A DNA stretch of 64,000 nt from Magnaporthiopsis rhizophila (Eukaryota; Ascomycota; Sordariomycetes; Magnaporthales; Magnaporthaceae), in NCBI GenBank assembly GCA_003049465.1, contig PYSS01000001.1:543646-607645 (forward strand), read 5' to 3'. Shown here piece after piece: positions 45,122-56,600 of the stretch. Numbering within the stretch: the stretch's first letter is position 1; every line of letters begins with the position of its first letter. Both the position numbers and the translations under genes were made by a program. The notes below the pieces were generated by a model, which was not told the origin of the DNA, searched no databases, and worked only from the letters and a program-made list of their open reading frames with translations.

Positions 45122-48100
45122 TTAAGCAGCAGGGACCGGCTGACACGCTGGGATGTTCGTACCGTCTGGTTCACCGAACACCACCGCTCCTTCACCGGGG
45201 ATCTCGCGCGGGTTCCAGGGTGGGTTCGGCTCTTGTCTCGTTAGTCGTTGCAGCCTATCACAGAAAGACCCCACGCCGCCCACGCAGGTGAACGGATGCT
45301 GCGACGGTCCCCAGTAGTATCTGGGATTGTCAGACACCAGCGTCTGGTGGTTGTTGTCGAGCAGTCCGTGTACGCAAGAGGCCATGGCGACGAGGTAACT
45401 CCGATCGCCGGGGGCCACATTCCAGGTTGAGCACGTCTCGATTCCCGGACCCCGACGAATAGGCAAGTGCCCATCGTCGATGTGGCCGCAGAAGAAGACC
45501 AGCACCTGCCTGGATGGATTGCGTCTGTTGGCGTACAGCATTCTGACCCACTGGCCGCTCGTGCCGCTGACTGGGACTCTCACCGTTCCGCAACCTTCCA
45601 TGGCGGCAAGCTTGCAGAAGGAGACACCGGTGAGGTGGCTAGGGGACGTGAAGGAATGGAATCTCAACGGGATCCCGCCGGGCGTATAGACCGTCTCCCG
45701 CATTTGGCGACATCTGGTGTCGAAGTATTTGAAGAGCTTCCTGTTTTTGTGGGAGTGGTCCACAAAGGCCTGTAAGGCGAGCGAAATGCTTTGCAAGTTG
45801 TTTAGGGGGCCGTCTGGGAATGCGTACGGCGGAGGATACACGGTGGGTTTCTGTTGAACGCAGGCCTGCATCAGATGGAGGATGACGGCCGCCTCCGAGA
45901 GCAACCAGCCGGTCTTCCGGTTGGCGTCGTACAGAATGGCGAGCCTTGTACAGGCATCTTCTGCGCGGTCGGCCAGGGGTTTTTCGACATTGCTCCCATC
46001 CTCGGCTCGATTGAGTTGGGTCGTCGTCGAAAGGGACAGGCTAATGAGGCCTAGAAGCGAAAACCCCACACCCATGCCAAGGTTCCTGGACCACGTCAAC
46101 CGCAGGTGCTTCGGCATGTCCTGAGCTTCCAGGCTTTCTTGCATAAGCTGACCTAGCGAGTCCCGAGTCCCTATGTGGACATTGGCACTTCTATAGAGGC
46201 CGAGGAAGTGGCGGTTCTCAGCCGATGCCAGAGAGCCCTCGTTTGGGAAACGCCCTTCCGGCGCACCACCACCGGAAAACAGGGTTTCGGCGAACAGCTC
46301 GGCAGTCGGAGGTTCGTTCCCCGTCACCTGTTTGTAAACATGGTCCATGGTGAGGTCGCCGTCCTTGGCCAGTACCAAGTGCCACTGAATACAGCGACTG
46401 CTCGGACTCCCGGTCTTGTCTTCTACCGAAAGCCCGGGGTCCCCAACGGGATCAAGGAGAGGGACGAGTGCGGCCCTTCGACCCTTCAAGACGAAGCCGT
46501 TCAGAAAAGGCAATGAATAGTCGACCGCCGATAGTGTAGTCATCAGCGCAAAAGGGAGCTCAGCTCCGCGGAGGCCGGCGGGCCGGGCGGGGATGGGAAA
46601 GCCCGTGGCGAGGACATAGGTGCAGAAGATATCGTGCCAACAGCCTGAGGCGGTGTCCTCAAGACAAGGCTTGAGATCCTGCAGTGTGAATGCGAAGTGG
46701 TGCTTGCTGCTGACGTCGTCATCTTCCCGCCCGCCGTATCTGACCTCGGGCGCCGAGAGGGCTAAGACGGGCTCGTCCTGCCCCTTGGCGGAGGCCCGCC
46801 GGTACGGCCTCCGGAATGCCGACATCACCCATGCGAACTGCAGCGCAACGTCGGCGATAAACCTCGGGGTTCCGCCCACCCGAACTAGCGCCGTGTCGTT
46901 TAGAGGTTCTCCTCCTCCGGCGGACAGCGTAATAGTGCCCTCGTTGTGAAATCTCAGATCCGAAACTCCCGGAAAGAAACCTACCCGGCCGTAAGCATTG
47001 CCCACAAGTAAGCAGCGCACATATACGGAAACGTACCAGCAGGGCCCGTAGGGGCCGCGATGAGGCGTGCGATCCAATCGAGTACGTCAAGACCGCGGGG
47101 TCCCCACATGTATGTCGCATAACGTTCAGCGCTATTAGCGAAGACATCGTCGGGAGCGCCCGTGAGGGTCAAAACCTTGCGGATGTTTTGGTCCTGTGGA
47201 TATTCGTTGCTCATGACGGCAGAGAACTCGCCAAGGTCGATGTCAAACACTGCGCTGCATAGCTCGATCTGGTGACGCCCGTCACCTTCGTTGCCCAGCG
47301 CGTCTATGACCCAGGTGTGCAGGTCGCCTGCAACACCACAACTTTCCCGGAACCCACCCATCTCGTCACCCGAAGACCTGGGCTTCTTGGGGTGTACGTT
47401 CGTACCCAAATACTGTGTGCCTCTGCTAATACCGCCCAAAACGTCGTGGCCGGTGTCGTGACTGATGTTGTCGATACTTGTGACGCCGCGGCTGTCGACC
47501 TTGTGACTGTTGCGGCCGCCTGAGTTAGGCCCCCGTCCCTCGGAGACTTCTTCCATGGCGCCGCCTGGCACCTCGTAGCTGTCAAGGATCGCCGCGGCCA
47601 CGGAAGCCGCGGTTGCCGCAGCGAAATTCTGCCATTCCTTGTTTTTGTGGGCGTCGGCGTAGTCACAGATCCCTTTGACGAAGATGAAAGGGACCCCCTG
47701 CCATCCTCCGGCCCCTTCCACTTCGAAGGCAACCACGCCGTGCTTCTCGGCAACCTCGTCGCGTTGCGTGCCCGACTTCATGACCGTGTTGCCGCAAGCC
47801 ATCTTGCCCATGAAGACCCCAGGTACGAGCTCCGCCGGGTGCCGGTTCCGCCTCGAAGCCCACCGCGACGTCTCGCACCCGGCATCCTGGCAAGAGAGCT
47901 TGGAGGCCCCTTCGCAAGGGCGCGGGGGGTCTGCGTGACAATTGTCGCAGTGCTCCTTATAGTGAATGTGGCCGTACTCGGCAGGGAACGTGATGTCGGC
48001 GGCGTCGGGGGGAGTGCTGTAGTCAGTGTTCCGCTTCTTCTCGAGGGCGGCGGCCTGCAGCGCCACCAATTTCGCCCTCGCCTTCTTCTGCAGGTGATCC

Positions 48101-48570
48101 AGGCTGTCTTGAGCCTCCAGCAGCTTGAGCAGCCCGCGGACCTCGACATCGGACTGTCTCAGCGTATTCTGGGTAATCTTGTCGACGAACTCGGCTGGGT
48201 ATCTGTTGCCGACGGCATAGCTGAGGATGCTTCTGCTAACAACTACGTCACCCAAAAAGGCGTCTCGGCCACGGATCTGCGGCAGGCCTCCGCAGATACC
48301 AACGAACATGGCAAGTTTGATATTGGTATAACTCAAGTGCAAGCATTCTACGCCTACCGCCGATACCCCCACCCCCATGTCTGGAGATAGGAGAAGTACG
48401 ACGGCATGGTTGCCGATACGGCCCGTCGTGTATGTGTTGATGTCGCCGGTCTCCTTTCCGTACTCTTTCTCGTAAATGTCGTCGAAGAGGAGGCTCACAG
48501 CGTCCGATTCGAAGTGAAACCCACAGATGATGGCTATGTTGAAGCCGTTGCGGTCGGTCGGCGGCAACAT
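45122..48570 (-). CDS. Nucleoside-phosphorylase-like domain fused to a large unknown region
   Basis: Two exons, complement(45122..46980, 47037..48570), encode 1130 residues. Residues 8-340 are a PNP/UDP phosphorylase-superfamily domain: MLPPTDRNGFNIAIICG start, VGICGG at 90-95, VAFEVEGAGGWQG near 280-293 and KGICDYADAHKNKEWQNFAA near 299-318, the form found as the N-terminal effector of fungal NLR-like proteins. A Cys/His-rich insert lies at 205-232. Residues after ~512 form a region I do not recognise, with one hydrophobic stretch (LGMGVGFSLLGLISLSLS) and LPFLNGFVLKGRRAALVP. No NACHT, NB-ARC or repeat domain is visible. The 56-base intron (GTACGT, CTTAC, GGGTAG) keeps frame, but both neighbouring frames are open through it, so two separate genes or a different splice are possible. 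Such domains process or sense nucleosides; role here is inference. Confidence 0.7.
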
Positions 48571-49745
48571 GATAAGTGGCAATAGGAGAGCAACGCGACG
48601 GAGGAGAGAAGAGGGTACGAAAGAGAAGCGGTGCGACAAGGAGGAGAAATGGCAGATATGCTATGATCGAGTCTTTTGTTTTGGGCACGACAGTATTAGC
48701 AGGGCAGGGGGAATCGGATGGCACACGGAAGCCGGAAAAGGTACGGGCCGGAGACAGTACCAGGATAGAACGGGCTGGCTAAGATTTCGAACGGCGGGAC
48801 AGGAGGGATGCAAAGGACGGGGGAGGGTGTTAAAAAGGGGAGGAGACGAGGAAGAACGGGAAGTCGGATAGGAAAACAGGGAGGCTATGTTCAGTCCCCG
48901 AGGGAGCAGCTTTGGTCAGGCTGGAACACCGAAATCCAGTTTAATACACCGAAGTCGACGCAGCTAGGACCAATAGCGAACCCGTTCCATCCAGCCTTCC
49001 TGCAAAGCTGAATACAAATGTATGCAGGCTGTGAGCGGGGTAGTAAATAGTCAGGCTAGGTACACGATAGACTGCAGGTTGTGGACGCGACCGATATTGC
49101 CTTGCAAGTCCCATTGGAGCACATCGTTCCCGTAGGGATGGCACATCAGGTCACACGCAAGGTCTGCGGATGAGGGAATTTCCGGCTAGGCTTAGGTCGC
49201 GCACTCCGAACAAAAAGGAAAGACATTGTCGCCGAAGCCGCCCTGACGCGGGCGAATCTGGTGGAGCGAGCGGAGGACCGGTATGAAGGCAGTCTGGCGG
49301 GCTGGGGGATCGCTACTCTGTTATAGTCCCGAGTTGCGTCGGGACTGCGCCACGCAGGTGGCCCGGGTGTGGCGCAAACGCCGCGATCCCACGGCGCCCA
49401 AAACCCCTCCTCAAGCCACGTATTTCCGGCCGTGACTGCATGCAGCTGTCACACACACACGTTATTTATAAACTAAGTGTATTAAATAAGTAAATAAATA
49501 TAATTTACTTTATAATGTATATTTATTAATATAAACTTATTTTTAAAATATTACAAAGTGTTATTAGTTAATAGTTAAAAGGCAGTAAGCCAAAGAAGGA
49601 TAAACGACGGCTGATCCACAATTACGCGAGGCAAACACGCGAAACCCCACACCGTTGTCAAGCAGCGCACACAAACCTCCCACACGGCAAAAAAAATTAA
49701 CGGAGGCTCACTCTAACAAGCCGTCCCAAATGATAGAAGCGTCAA
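48571..49745. other. Promoter side of fusion gene with AT-rich relic
   Basis: About 1.2 kb. The left part should be the promoter of the phosphorylase-fusion gene. From 49455 to 49585 the sequence becomes strongly AT-rich (listed separately). Nothing coding is recognised. Confidence 0.55.
49455..49585. repeat. AT-rich tract, possible decayed transposon or LTR
   Basis: About 130 bases made almost entirely of A and T (many TTTAT, TAAATA, TTAATA words), in sharp contrast to GC-rich surroundings. It lies about 160 bases upstream of a tRNA gene, a preferred landing zone for LTR retrotransposons. C-to-T decay of a repeat by RIP would give this composition, but no terminal repeat or coding remnant can be made out. 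Confidence 0.6.
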
Positions 49746-49840
49746 GGTCAGATGGCCGAGTTGGTTATGGCGTAGGATTAAGGTGTTTTCACAGTCTTCC
49801 TATGGAGCAATCCGCGTGGGTTCGAGTCCCACTCTGATCA
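49746..49840 (+). tRNA. tRNA-Leu(AAG) with a short intron
   Basis: The cloverleaf can be drawn by eye. Acceptor GGTCAGA pairs with TCTGATC (one G-U), with discriminator A49840. D-stem GCC/GGC. Anticodon stem TAGGA pairs with TCCTA, with anticodon AAG in loop TTAAGG. A 13-base intron (TGTTTTCACAGTC) sits directly after position 37, the standard site for nuclear tRNA introns. A long variable arm GGAGCAATCC (GGA/TCC) marks a type II tRNA, as Leu requires. The T-arm is GTGGGTTCGAGTCCCAC with a good B box. A run of five T follows immediately. It should read CUU (and CUC through inosine). Confidence 0.9.
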
Positions 49841-49841
49841 A

Positions 49842-49846
49842 TTTTT
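49842..49846 (+). terminator. RNA polymerase III terminator (T5)
   Basis: Five consecutive T on the non-template strand, starting two bases after the tRNA-Leu discriminator base, as expected for Pol III termination. Confidence 0.8.
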
Positions 49847-50803
49847 ACTTGCTACTTATGCAATGTTTGCCATGATTCTGTTTTGTCCCGACCACTTCGT
49901 ATTTTTCTCTTCATTAAAGAGAAACACACTTTTTTTTTTTTTTTACACTTAGCCAGAAATTAACGCGGCCATTTGCTCAACTGGGAACCCTTGGCGGGGC
50001 AGTTCGCTTTTCGATATAGTTTACTGCCCGCCCTTAGGAGTCGATCATCAAGTTAATGGTTGGTTGTATCCGGGCAGTAGGACGTCCTGGTGCCATGCGA
50101 CGGAGACATTTTATAAACCAATTGAAAACTGTACGTATGTTGCTCAGGTTGACTAGCGCATCTGGCTCCGCCGCTTTCGACGTTGGGGATGCGTCGATAG
50201 CAGCACGCCTCTCTGACCAGATGGAAACCATGTGGAGATTTATTCGACTTGTACGGACTGGAGTAACTGTATGCGTGCTAGGCGGGCGTGTGTCTGCTTA
50301 GGTGCCCAGGCGGTCGTTCCCTCTCTTCCCACACTGCCGACTTGCTCGATGGCGCAAAGGCGGTAGATAATTTCGAGCCTCGACCAACTCGGTGGAGAAC
50401 TCCAGCTGCAGAGCTGCAGTGACCTGCATCGTCTCCGCTGGCAAGACCCGTAATTGTTGCCACAGGTTGCCTGGGTAGCTGGGATAAGGCGTTATCGGTG
50501 GGGTGCGACCCCGACTTTTTCGCCCGGGCGCTAGGTTCCTGGTGAGCGGAGAAAAAAAAAAAAAAAAAAAAAATCTCTCGACGGGAGCCGAGAGCTTCCA
50601 TCGTGCAAAATTTCTGCCTTTGCAATCTACAAAAAGGCCAATCCCGCACTCGAATTCCTCGTCTCCGAACTACTCGCGCAAATTTTGCGGAGAGATTCGA
50701 AACGGCCTGCCAATCCTTTCTCCTGCTATCTCATCTCTGCAAGACTTGTCGCAGGAGCGCACGCTCATCGCCCTAGTTCCATCTTGCGACCGTAACCGCA
50801 AAT
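49847..50803. other. Intergenic region tRNA / fpr4
   Basis: About 950 bases. T run at 49930-49943 and an A run at 50550-50572. The last 200 bases are the leader of the FKBP gene. No gene recognised; an 81-codon frame at 50056 has no support. Confidence 0.55.
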
Positions 50804-52541
50804 ATGTCTCCTCTTCTCCCCGCCGCGGTTTACGGCCTGAAGGTCCCTCCTGGAGAGATCGTCGTCGCTGCTGCCGGCGACTTCCCTGCGACGGTTGGTT
50901 CTTGTTCCTCTTCCATGCATCGATCACCTACAGATTCGCCCAAGCCCGGGCTGCTGGGACACCTAGTGGCCGTCCGTCGGCGTCTCGCGACTCGCCTAAG
51001 TCCTAGTTGCTGACCTACTTGCGCATTAGATCCGCATCACCATGGCGGCTATCGACCCCACCGAGGAGCCTGAGGCGGATGAGGCCGGCAAGGTTCCCCG
51101 CATTCCTCGGTCGACCCTCAAGATCCTCAAGGAGACTGTTGGCGGCGACTACGACGAGGACGACTCATACCTAGAGGAGCTTCTTGCCAACGCCGACGAG
51201 GACGACTCAGATGATGATTCTGAAGAGGAGGAGGAGGCCAACGGTGGCCCCTCAGACCCCGCCAGGTCTAAGAAGGCGCGCAAGGAGGCGGCCATCAAGC
51301 AGCTAATCGCAGCCGCTCAGGCCGAGTCCGACTCTGACGAGGAGATGGCCGAGGGCGAGGCAAACGGAAGGTCCAAGAAGGGCAAGGGCCCTGCCACCGA
51401 TGAGGATGATTCGGATGACGACTCGGAGCTCGGCACCGACCTCGAGGACCACGTCCTTTGCACTCTGGATGTTGAGAGGGTAAGTCTTCGATGACGACTA
51501 AGAACGGTATGCACGCGCGCTGCTTGAATGTGGACCTAACAAACCCCGCAGAACTTCCAACAACCCCTTGACATCGTCATTGGCGAGCACGAGAAGTGCT
51601 ACTTCGTCGTGAGCGGTACCCACTCGGTTCATCTGACTGGCAACTACGTGATGCCTCCGGATGACGGCGAGGATGACGAGGACAGTGAGGATGATGACGA
51701 CTACGACCTGCCGCCGGATATGGACGAGCTGCTTGGCGACGATGAGGACATCTCTAGCGACGATCTCGATGAGATCGACCAGGCCGAGCGGGTCAAGGAG
51801 ATCGACACGGACGAGGAAGAGGCTCCCAAGCTCGTCAAGACCAAGGAGAACAAGAAGGGCAAGAAGCGCCCTGCCGAGGACGAGGCTGAGAGCCTCGACG
51901 ACCTCATTGCCAAAGATGCTGCCAAGGCCGAGGCCGACGGTAAGCTGAGTAAGAAGCAGCTGAAGAAGCTCAAGAACAACAAGGGCGAGGCCGTCGGAGC
52001 TGAGGAGAAGGCCAAGGACACGACGCCTGCCAAGGGTGACAAAAAGGTCCAGTTCGCAAAGAACCTCGAGCAGGGCCCTACTGGGTCGGCTGAGAAGGCC
52101 AAGTCCAACGGGAAGGCCACCCTTGGAGTCAAGGTCGTCCAGGGCGTCACCATCGACGACCGCAAGCTTGGCCAGGGCAGGACTGCCAAGCCTGGCGACA
52201 AGGTCGGCATGAGGTACATTGGCAAGCTTCAGAATGGCAAGCAGTTCGACGGTCAGTGATGATCCCAAGCCCTTTCCTGCTCAACCCGGCTTTTCCGGTC
52301 CGTCAATGTAATGCTAACGCGTGTCGCCACCACAGCGAACAAGAAGGGCCCACCGTTCACTTTCAAGCTGGGCAAGGGCGAGGTCATCAAGGGCTGGGAC
52401 ATTGGTGTTGCCGGCATGGCTGTCGGCGGAGAGCGTCGCCTGACCATCCCCGCGTCGCTCGGCTACGGCAGCTCTGGTACTGCCGGGATTCCCGGGAACA
52501 GCACTCTCATTTTCGACGTTAAGCTCGTGGAGATCAAGTAA
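50804..52541 (+). CDS. FPR4: Fpr3/Fpr4-type nucleolar FKBP prolyl isomerase
   Basis: Four exons, 50804..50893, 51030..51479, 51552..52251 and 52336..52541, encode 481 residues. The N-terminal nucleoplasmin-like domain begins MSPLLPAAVYGLKVPPGEI and continues over the first splice as FPATIRITMAAIDP. Long acidic runs (D/E-rich, about 75-150 and 215-260) are followed by Lys-rich segments (KKQLKKLKNNKG) typical of histone chaperones. The last ~110 residues are an FKBP domain: GDKVGMRYIGKL, FTFKLGKGEVIKGWDIGVAGM, RRLTIPASLGYG and IFDVKLVEI, with the usual active-site aromatics. Yeast Fpr3/4 isomerise prolines in histone tails and help silence rDNA. Introns are 136, 72 and 84 bases. The GTTGGT donor of intron 1 is less usual but gives the family-like junction. 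Confidence 0.93.
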
Positions 52542-53622
52542 ACAGCGTGCTGTTCTCCTGATTGCCACCAAGATTGTGCCAGTTTCACTTGGGCTTCCCT
52601 GGCTCACCCGATAATATCTCAGCCTTGGATCTGTTCGGACGGTTTGTTCAACGCCCTGAGGCCACTCCTTCACCTGACACGTTTCTCTTGCTCGACGATG
52701 CAAGTTTCTTTTCCGACCTGCACCCGGTCTGCGAGGATCCAGCCAAGCCCGGCCTGCGAGGATCCAGCCAAGCCCGGCCTGCGGTAGCAGATCTGTACGA
52801 GGGATGACGATTTTTAACGTTGCATTTGTCTGGCGTCATAAAAGTCTTGGTGGATTTTTGAGGAACTGGTCTGCCATTTCTTATATTTCCTTGTTCGTTT
52901 TCTCTCATTGGTCTTTTCGGTTTCCATGCTTGGTAGATAATTGCAGGGTCAATGTACGTTTTTGAGGTGGGATAGCTCGAGCATACACTGCAGGTCTGCC
53001 ACGGCTCGTGTGTGCTAGTCGGTCTCCAGGGCAGATGATCCCAAAATCGATTGTTTTGATTATATTCTGCCTCTTACGGTATCCATGTGTCTATGAGGCC
53101 GCTGCTGGTCACTGGCACATCTCTGCGAATGCCGTTTATCAGGTTCTGTGATGGCACCACAACCAGGTGCGAGCGTGATGGCGATGCGAATGCCAATGGC
53201 GGAAGTCGCCACCCAGGATTTTGAGACCCCAAATGGAGGGACTGGAAGAGGTCATGGGTGGTGCCTGCCCTTCTCTCGATGCGCCTTCCTATCAGGTCGG
53301 ATGCCTGGATTAAGTCTTCGTCATTGATTAAACATGTCTGCGCCATCTTGGAGATCGCCCTCTTCCTCCGAGGTTGTCAAGATCTGTCCTCAGCCCCCAG
53401 CCTTGGCTATTTCGCTGTGCATTCTAGCAGGCATACTTTGTGTAGACTCTGATCTACCATCATTCGTTGCTTACAGTATCGCTGTTCTGCCGTTCTCTAG
53501 CAGATTTAAACTGACAAGACATCATATAACAGACGCTTTTTCGCGGCTACAATTCCATCACCTGCATTTCTAGCTCGTATCGAGGACCCTGTTTCTACTC
53601 CCCAACGGCCGCGTTTTGCACC
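52542..53622. other. Intergenic region fpr4 / NDR kinase
   Basis: About 1.08 kb with the fpr4 3' flank and kinase promoter. It holds a perfect 25-bp tandem duplication (listed separately). No other gene seen. Confidence 0.6.
52731..52780. repeat. Perfect 25-bp tandem duplication
   Basis: Two adjacent identical 25-base units (52731-52755 and 52756-52780), each containing GGATCC and AAGCCCGGCCT, in the presumed 3' untranslated region of fpr4. Perfect identity suggests a recent duplication. Confidence 0.95.
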
Positions 53623-56600
53623 ATGAAGAGGGGACACAATCATGATAAGGGAAAGGGGGAGGCGGGCGAGACTCCACGGACCGACCGTGAAGGCCTCGAT
53701 GGCGAGAGCCCCATGTATCGCTACTGTACACCGCCTCCCAGTGACACTGGATGCAACTCTCCGCCGGCAAAAATCCCGAGGACGGGGTCCAAAGTCACGT
53801 CGGCTCTGCGCGCACTGACAACCAGGAGTGAGTATCTCTTTGCCCTTCTTTCTCATGTGCCGCAGTTGCTGTCGACTTCGGGGGCGGGAAACTGACTGTG
53901 TGGCGCGATCCCCAATGCAGCCTCGAGCACGTCGGTAATGGTCGAACACCCGTTCAGCCCGGCGCCGTCTCCTCCCCATCGGGGCCATGTGGCAAAGGCC
54001 GTAGCGGCGGGCCAGGGCTTTGTTAGCAAGATGTCATCATCCATATTCAAGTCGGCCATGGAGCCGACCGTGGTACACAGGAGCAAGCACAAGTCTAGGC
54101 CGTCGATTGCCTCGTTGGAGGACAGCTCGATGAGGTATTTGGGCAAGACGGACATGGCGGCATCCTCATCAGCAGCCACCACGGCAACCGCATCAGGTCC
54201 CCTGACCAGCACGAATACGGAAGCCAACACCATGTCGAGCACGCGCAGCTCGCAACCCTTGTCGCCATATGACTCGACAGGCAAGACATCACTGGACTCC
54301 AAGTTCTCGGGCTCGGCCAAGTCCAAGGATAGAGAAAAGAACGGCAGCGCGCTGTCGACGGTGATTGTGGAGAGGAGGGACAAGAAGCTGGCGGGCAAGA
54401 GGCGGATTCCCCGGACGCGGTCCAGCCCCGAGTCCAACAATCTGACCCCGATCCAGGAGACAGAGCTGGACCAGTCCACAGCAACGGTAGTGACGGTCGA
54501 GCGGGCTGCGGCAGCCAAGATCTATCTCGAGACATTCTACCACAATCTTTGGAGCCAGCCGACGGCTCGGTCGATGCGAAGGCGCTTCCTCGAGAGCGAT
54601 CTGTACCGCGCGGCCAAGGAAAAGGCACTGGGCCCAGGCGAGGAGGACGCACTGAGGCTGTCGTTCTATCGCGATGAGTCGAATAATCTGCGTGAGATGC
54701 GGGTGCTCAAGACTCGTAGCATGCGCGCTCTCAGTTCCGGCTTCAAGGGGGCGCCCCATGAGTCTGACTACGACGTGCTGAAGATACTTGGGAAAGGAAG
54801 CTTTGGGGTGGTGCGTCTGGTTCGGGAGAAGTCTAGAGACGACGACAGGGCGCATACACGGCAACAGCGGAGGCAGAAGCCGGTGTACGCCATGAAGGTG
54901 ATCCGCAAGTCGGCCATGCTTCGGACCTGCCAGGAGGGCCACCTACGGGCGGAGCGGGACTTTCTGGTCAGGTCCGAAGGCTCGAGCTGGATCGTGCCGC
55001 TGATGGCGGCCTTTCAGGACACGGCAAACCTGTATCTCGTGATGGAATACATGCCTGGGGGAGACTTCCTAGGGCTGCTGATCCGAGAGAACGTGCTGCA
55101 CGAGACTGTAGCGCGCTTTTACGCAGCCGAGATGGTGCTCTGCGTCGAGGCCGCGCATGCGCTGCACTGCATCCACCGCGACATCAAGCCCGACAACTTC
55201 CTCATCTCGGCGTCGGGCCACCTGCGCATTAGCGACTTCGGGCTCGCCTTTGACGGCCACTGGTCACACGACACGGCCTACTTCAACAACCACCGCTACT
55301 CGCTCGTAAACCGCCTGGGCATCAAGGTTGAGGGCGACGAGCAGGACCAGCGCGAGGGTCCCAAGGCGAAGCTAAATATGAAGTGGACCACGGGCCTCGT
55401 GACAGGCATGGAGAAGCACGAGCGCCACCACCCCGGCGGCGAGATGGGAGGTGACGAGTTTCCAACGACGTCGATATCGGCTGGCGAGAAGCTCCTGGAC
55501 TGGCGCAACCGGTGCGGCAACCGCACGTGGGCGACGAGCGTTGTGGGCACGAGCCAGTACATGGCGCCCGAAGTGGTCAGGGGCGAGCACTACGACGGGC
55601 GGTGTGACTGGTGGAGCGTGGGCGTGATCCTGTACGAGTGCCTGTACGGGCACACGCCGTTCCTGAGCGAGGACGGGCGGCACCAGACTAAGCAGAACAT
55701 CCTGAACCACCACCAGACCTTTGCGTTCCCGCGCCAGCCAAGCGTCTCGCACCGGTGCCAACATCTCATCATGTCGCTCATCACGGACAAGCAGAACCGG
55801 CTGTGCTCACGGCGCTACATGTTCAAGGATGTGGCGGATGGATCCCAACCGACGGCGGCGACGGCGTCGTCGTCGTCCGGAGTCGACTTCGCCAACGGCG
55901 GCGGCAGCGGGCACGGTGATCTCGCTGACAGGTTCGTGTTTGCCTACGACGGCGAGGACATCAAGGCGCACAAGTGGTTCCGCGGGGTGCCGTAGGAGCG
56001 GCTGCACACGCTGGAGCCGCCGTTCGTGCCGCAGATCCGCGGGACAGAGGACACACACTACTTTGAGGACGACGAGGAGCCCGTCAGCGACTGGTCATCT
56101 ACCCAGCCATCGAGCGAGGACGGTGGTGTCAACGGAGACGGGGCCGTGGATGCTGGCAACAGTGGCGGCGGCGGTGCAGGAAAGGGAGCAGCAGCTGAGA
56201 AGCCACGACAGCCGGCGCTGACGCGGCAGCAGGCGCGCGAGGCCGAGATGACCATGTACCTGCACGGGTTCCGGAGCAGCGTGCAGCGTATGGCGCGACA
56301 GTGGGTGGCGCTGCCCTACGACTCGCTGCGGCTGCGCAACATCGAATACGCCATCGAGCAGCTGCCGGGCCTGACACCCGACGAGCGCGAGGGCCTCCGG
56401 GGCTTCGTGCGCTGCTACGGGCGTAAGGAGAGGAAGCGGCCGCGCGACAAGCTGTTGAGGGACCGCGCGACCAAGGGCGTCGTACTCGAGCTGCGCAAGC
56501 GCAACGCCTTCTTGGGCTATACGTGGCGGCGAAGACGGGCCGGCGTGCACGATGCGCAGAGGGCGGCTCTGAACGCTGCGACTGCTGCTGCGGCGGCTGC

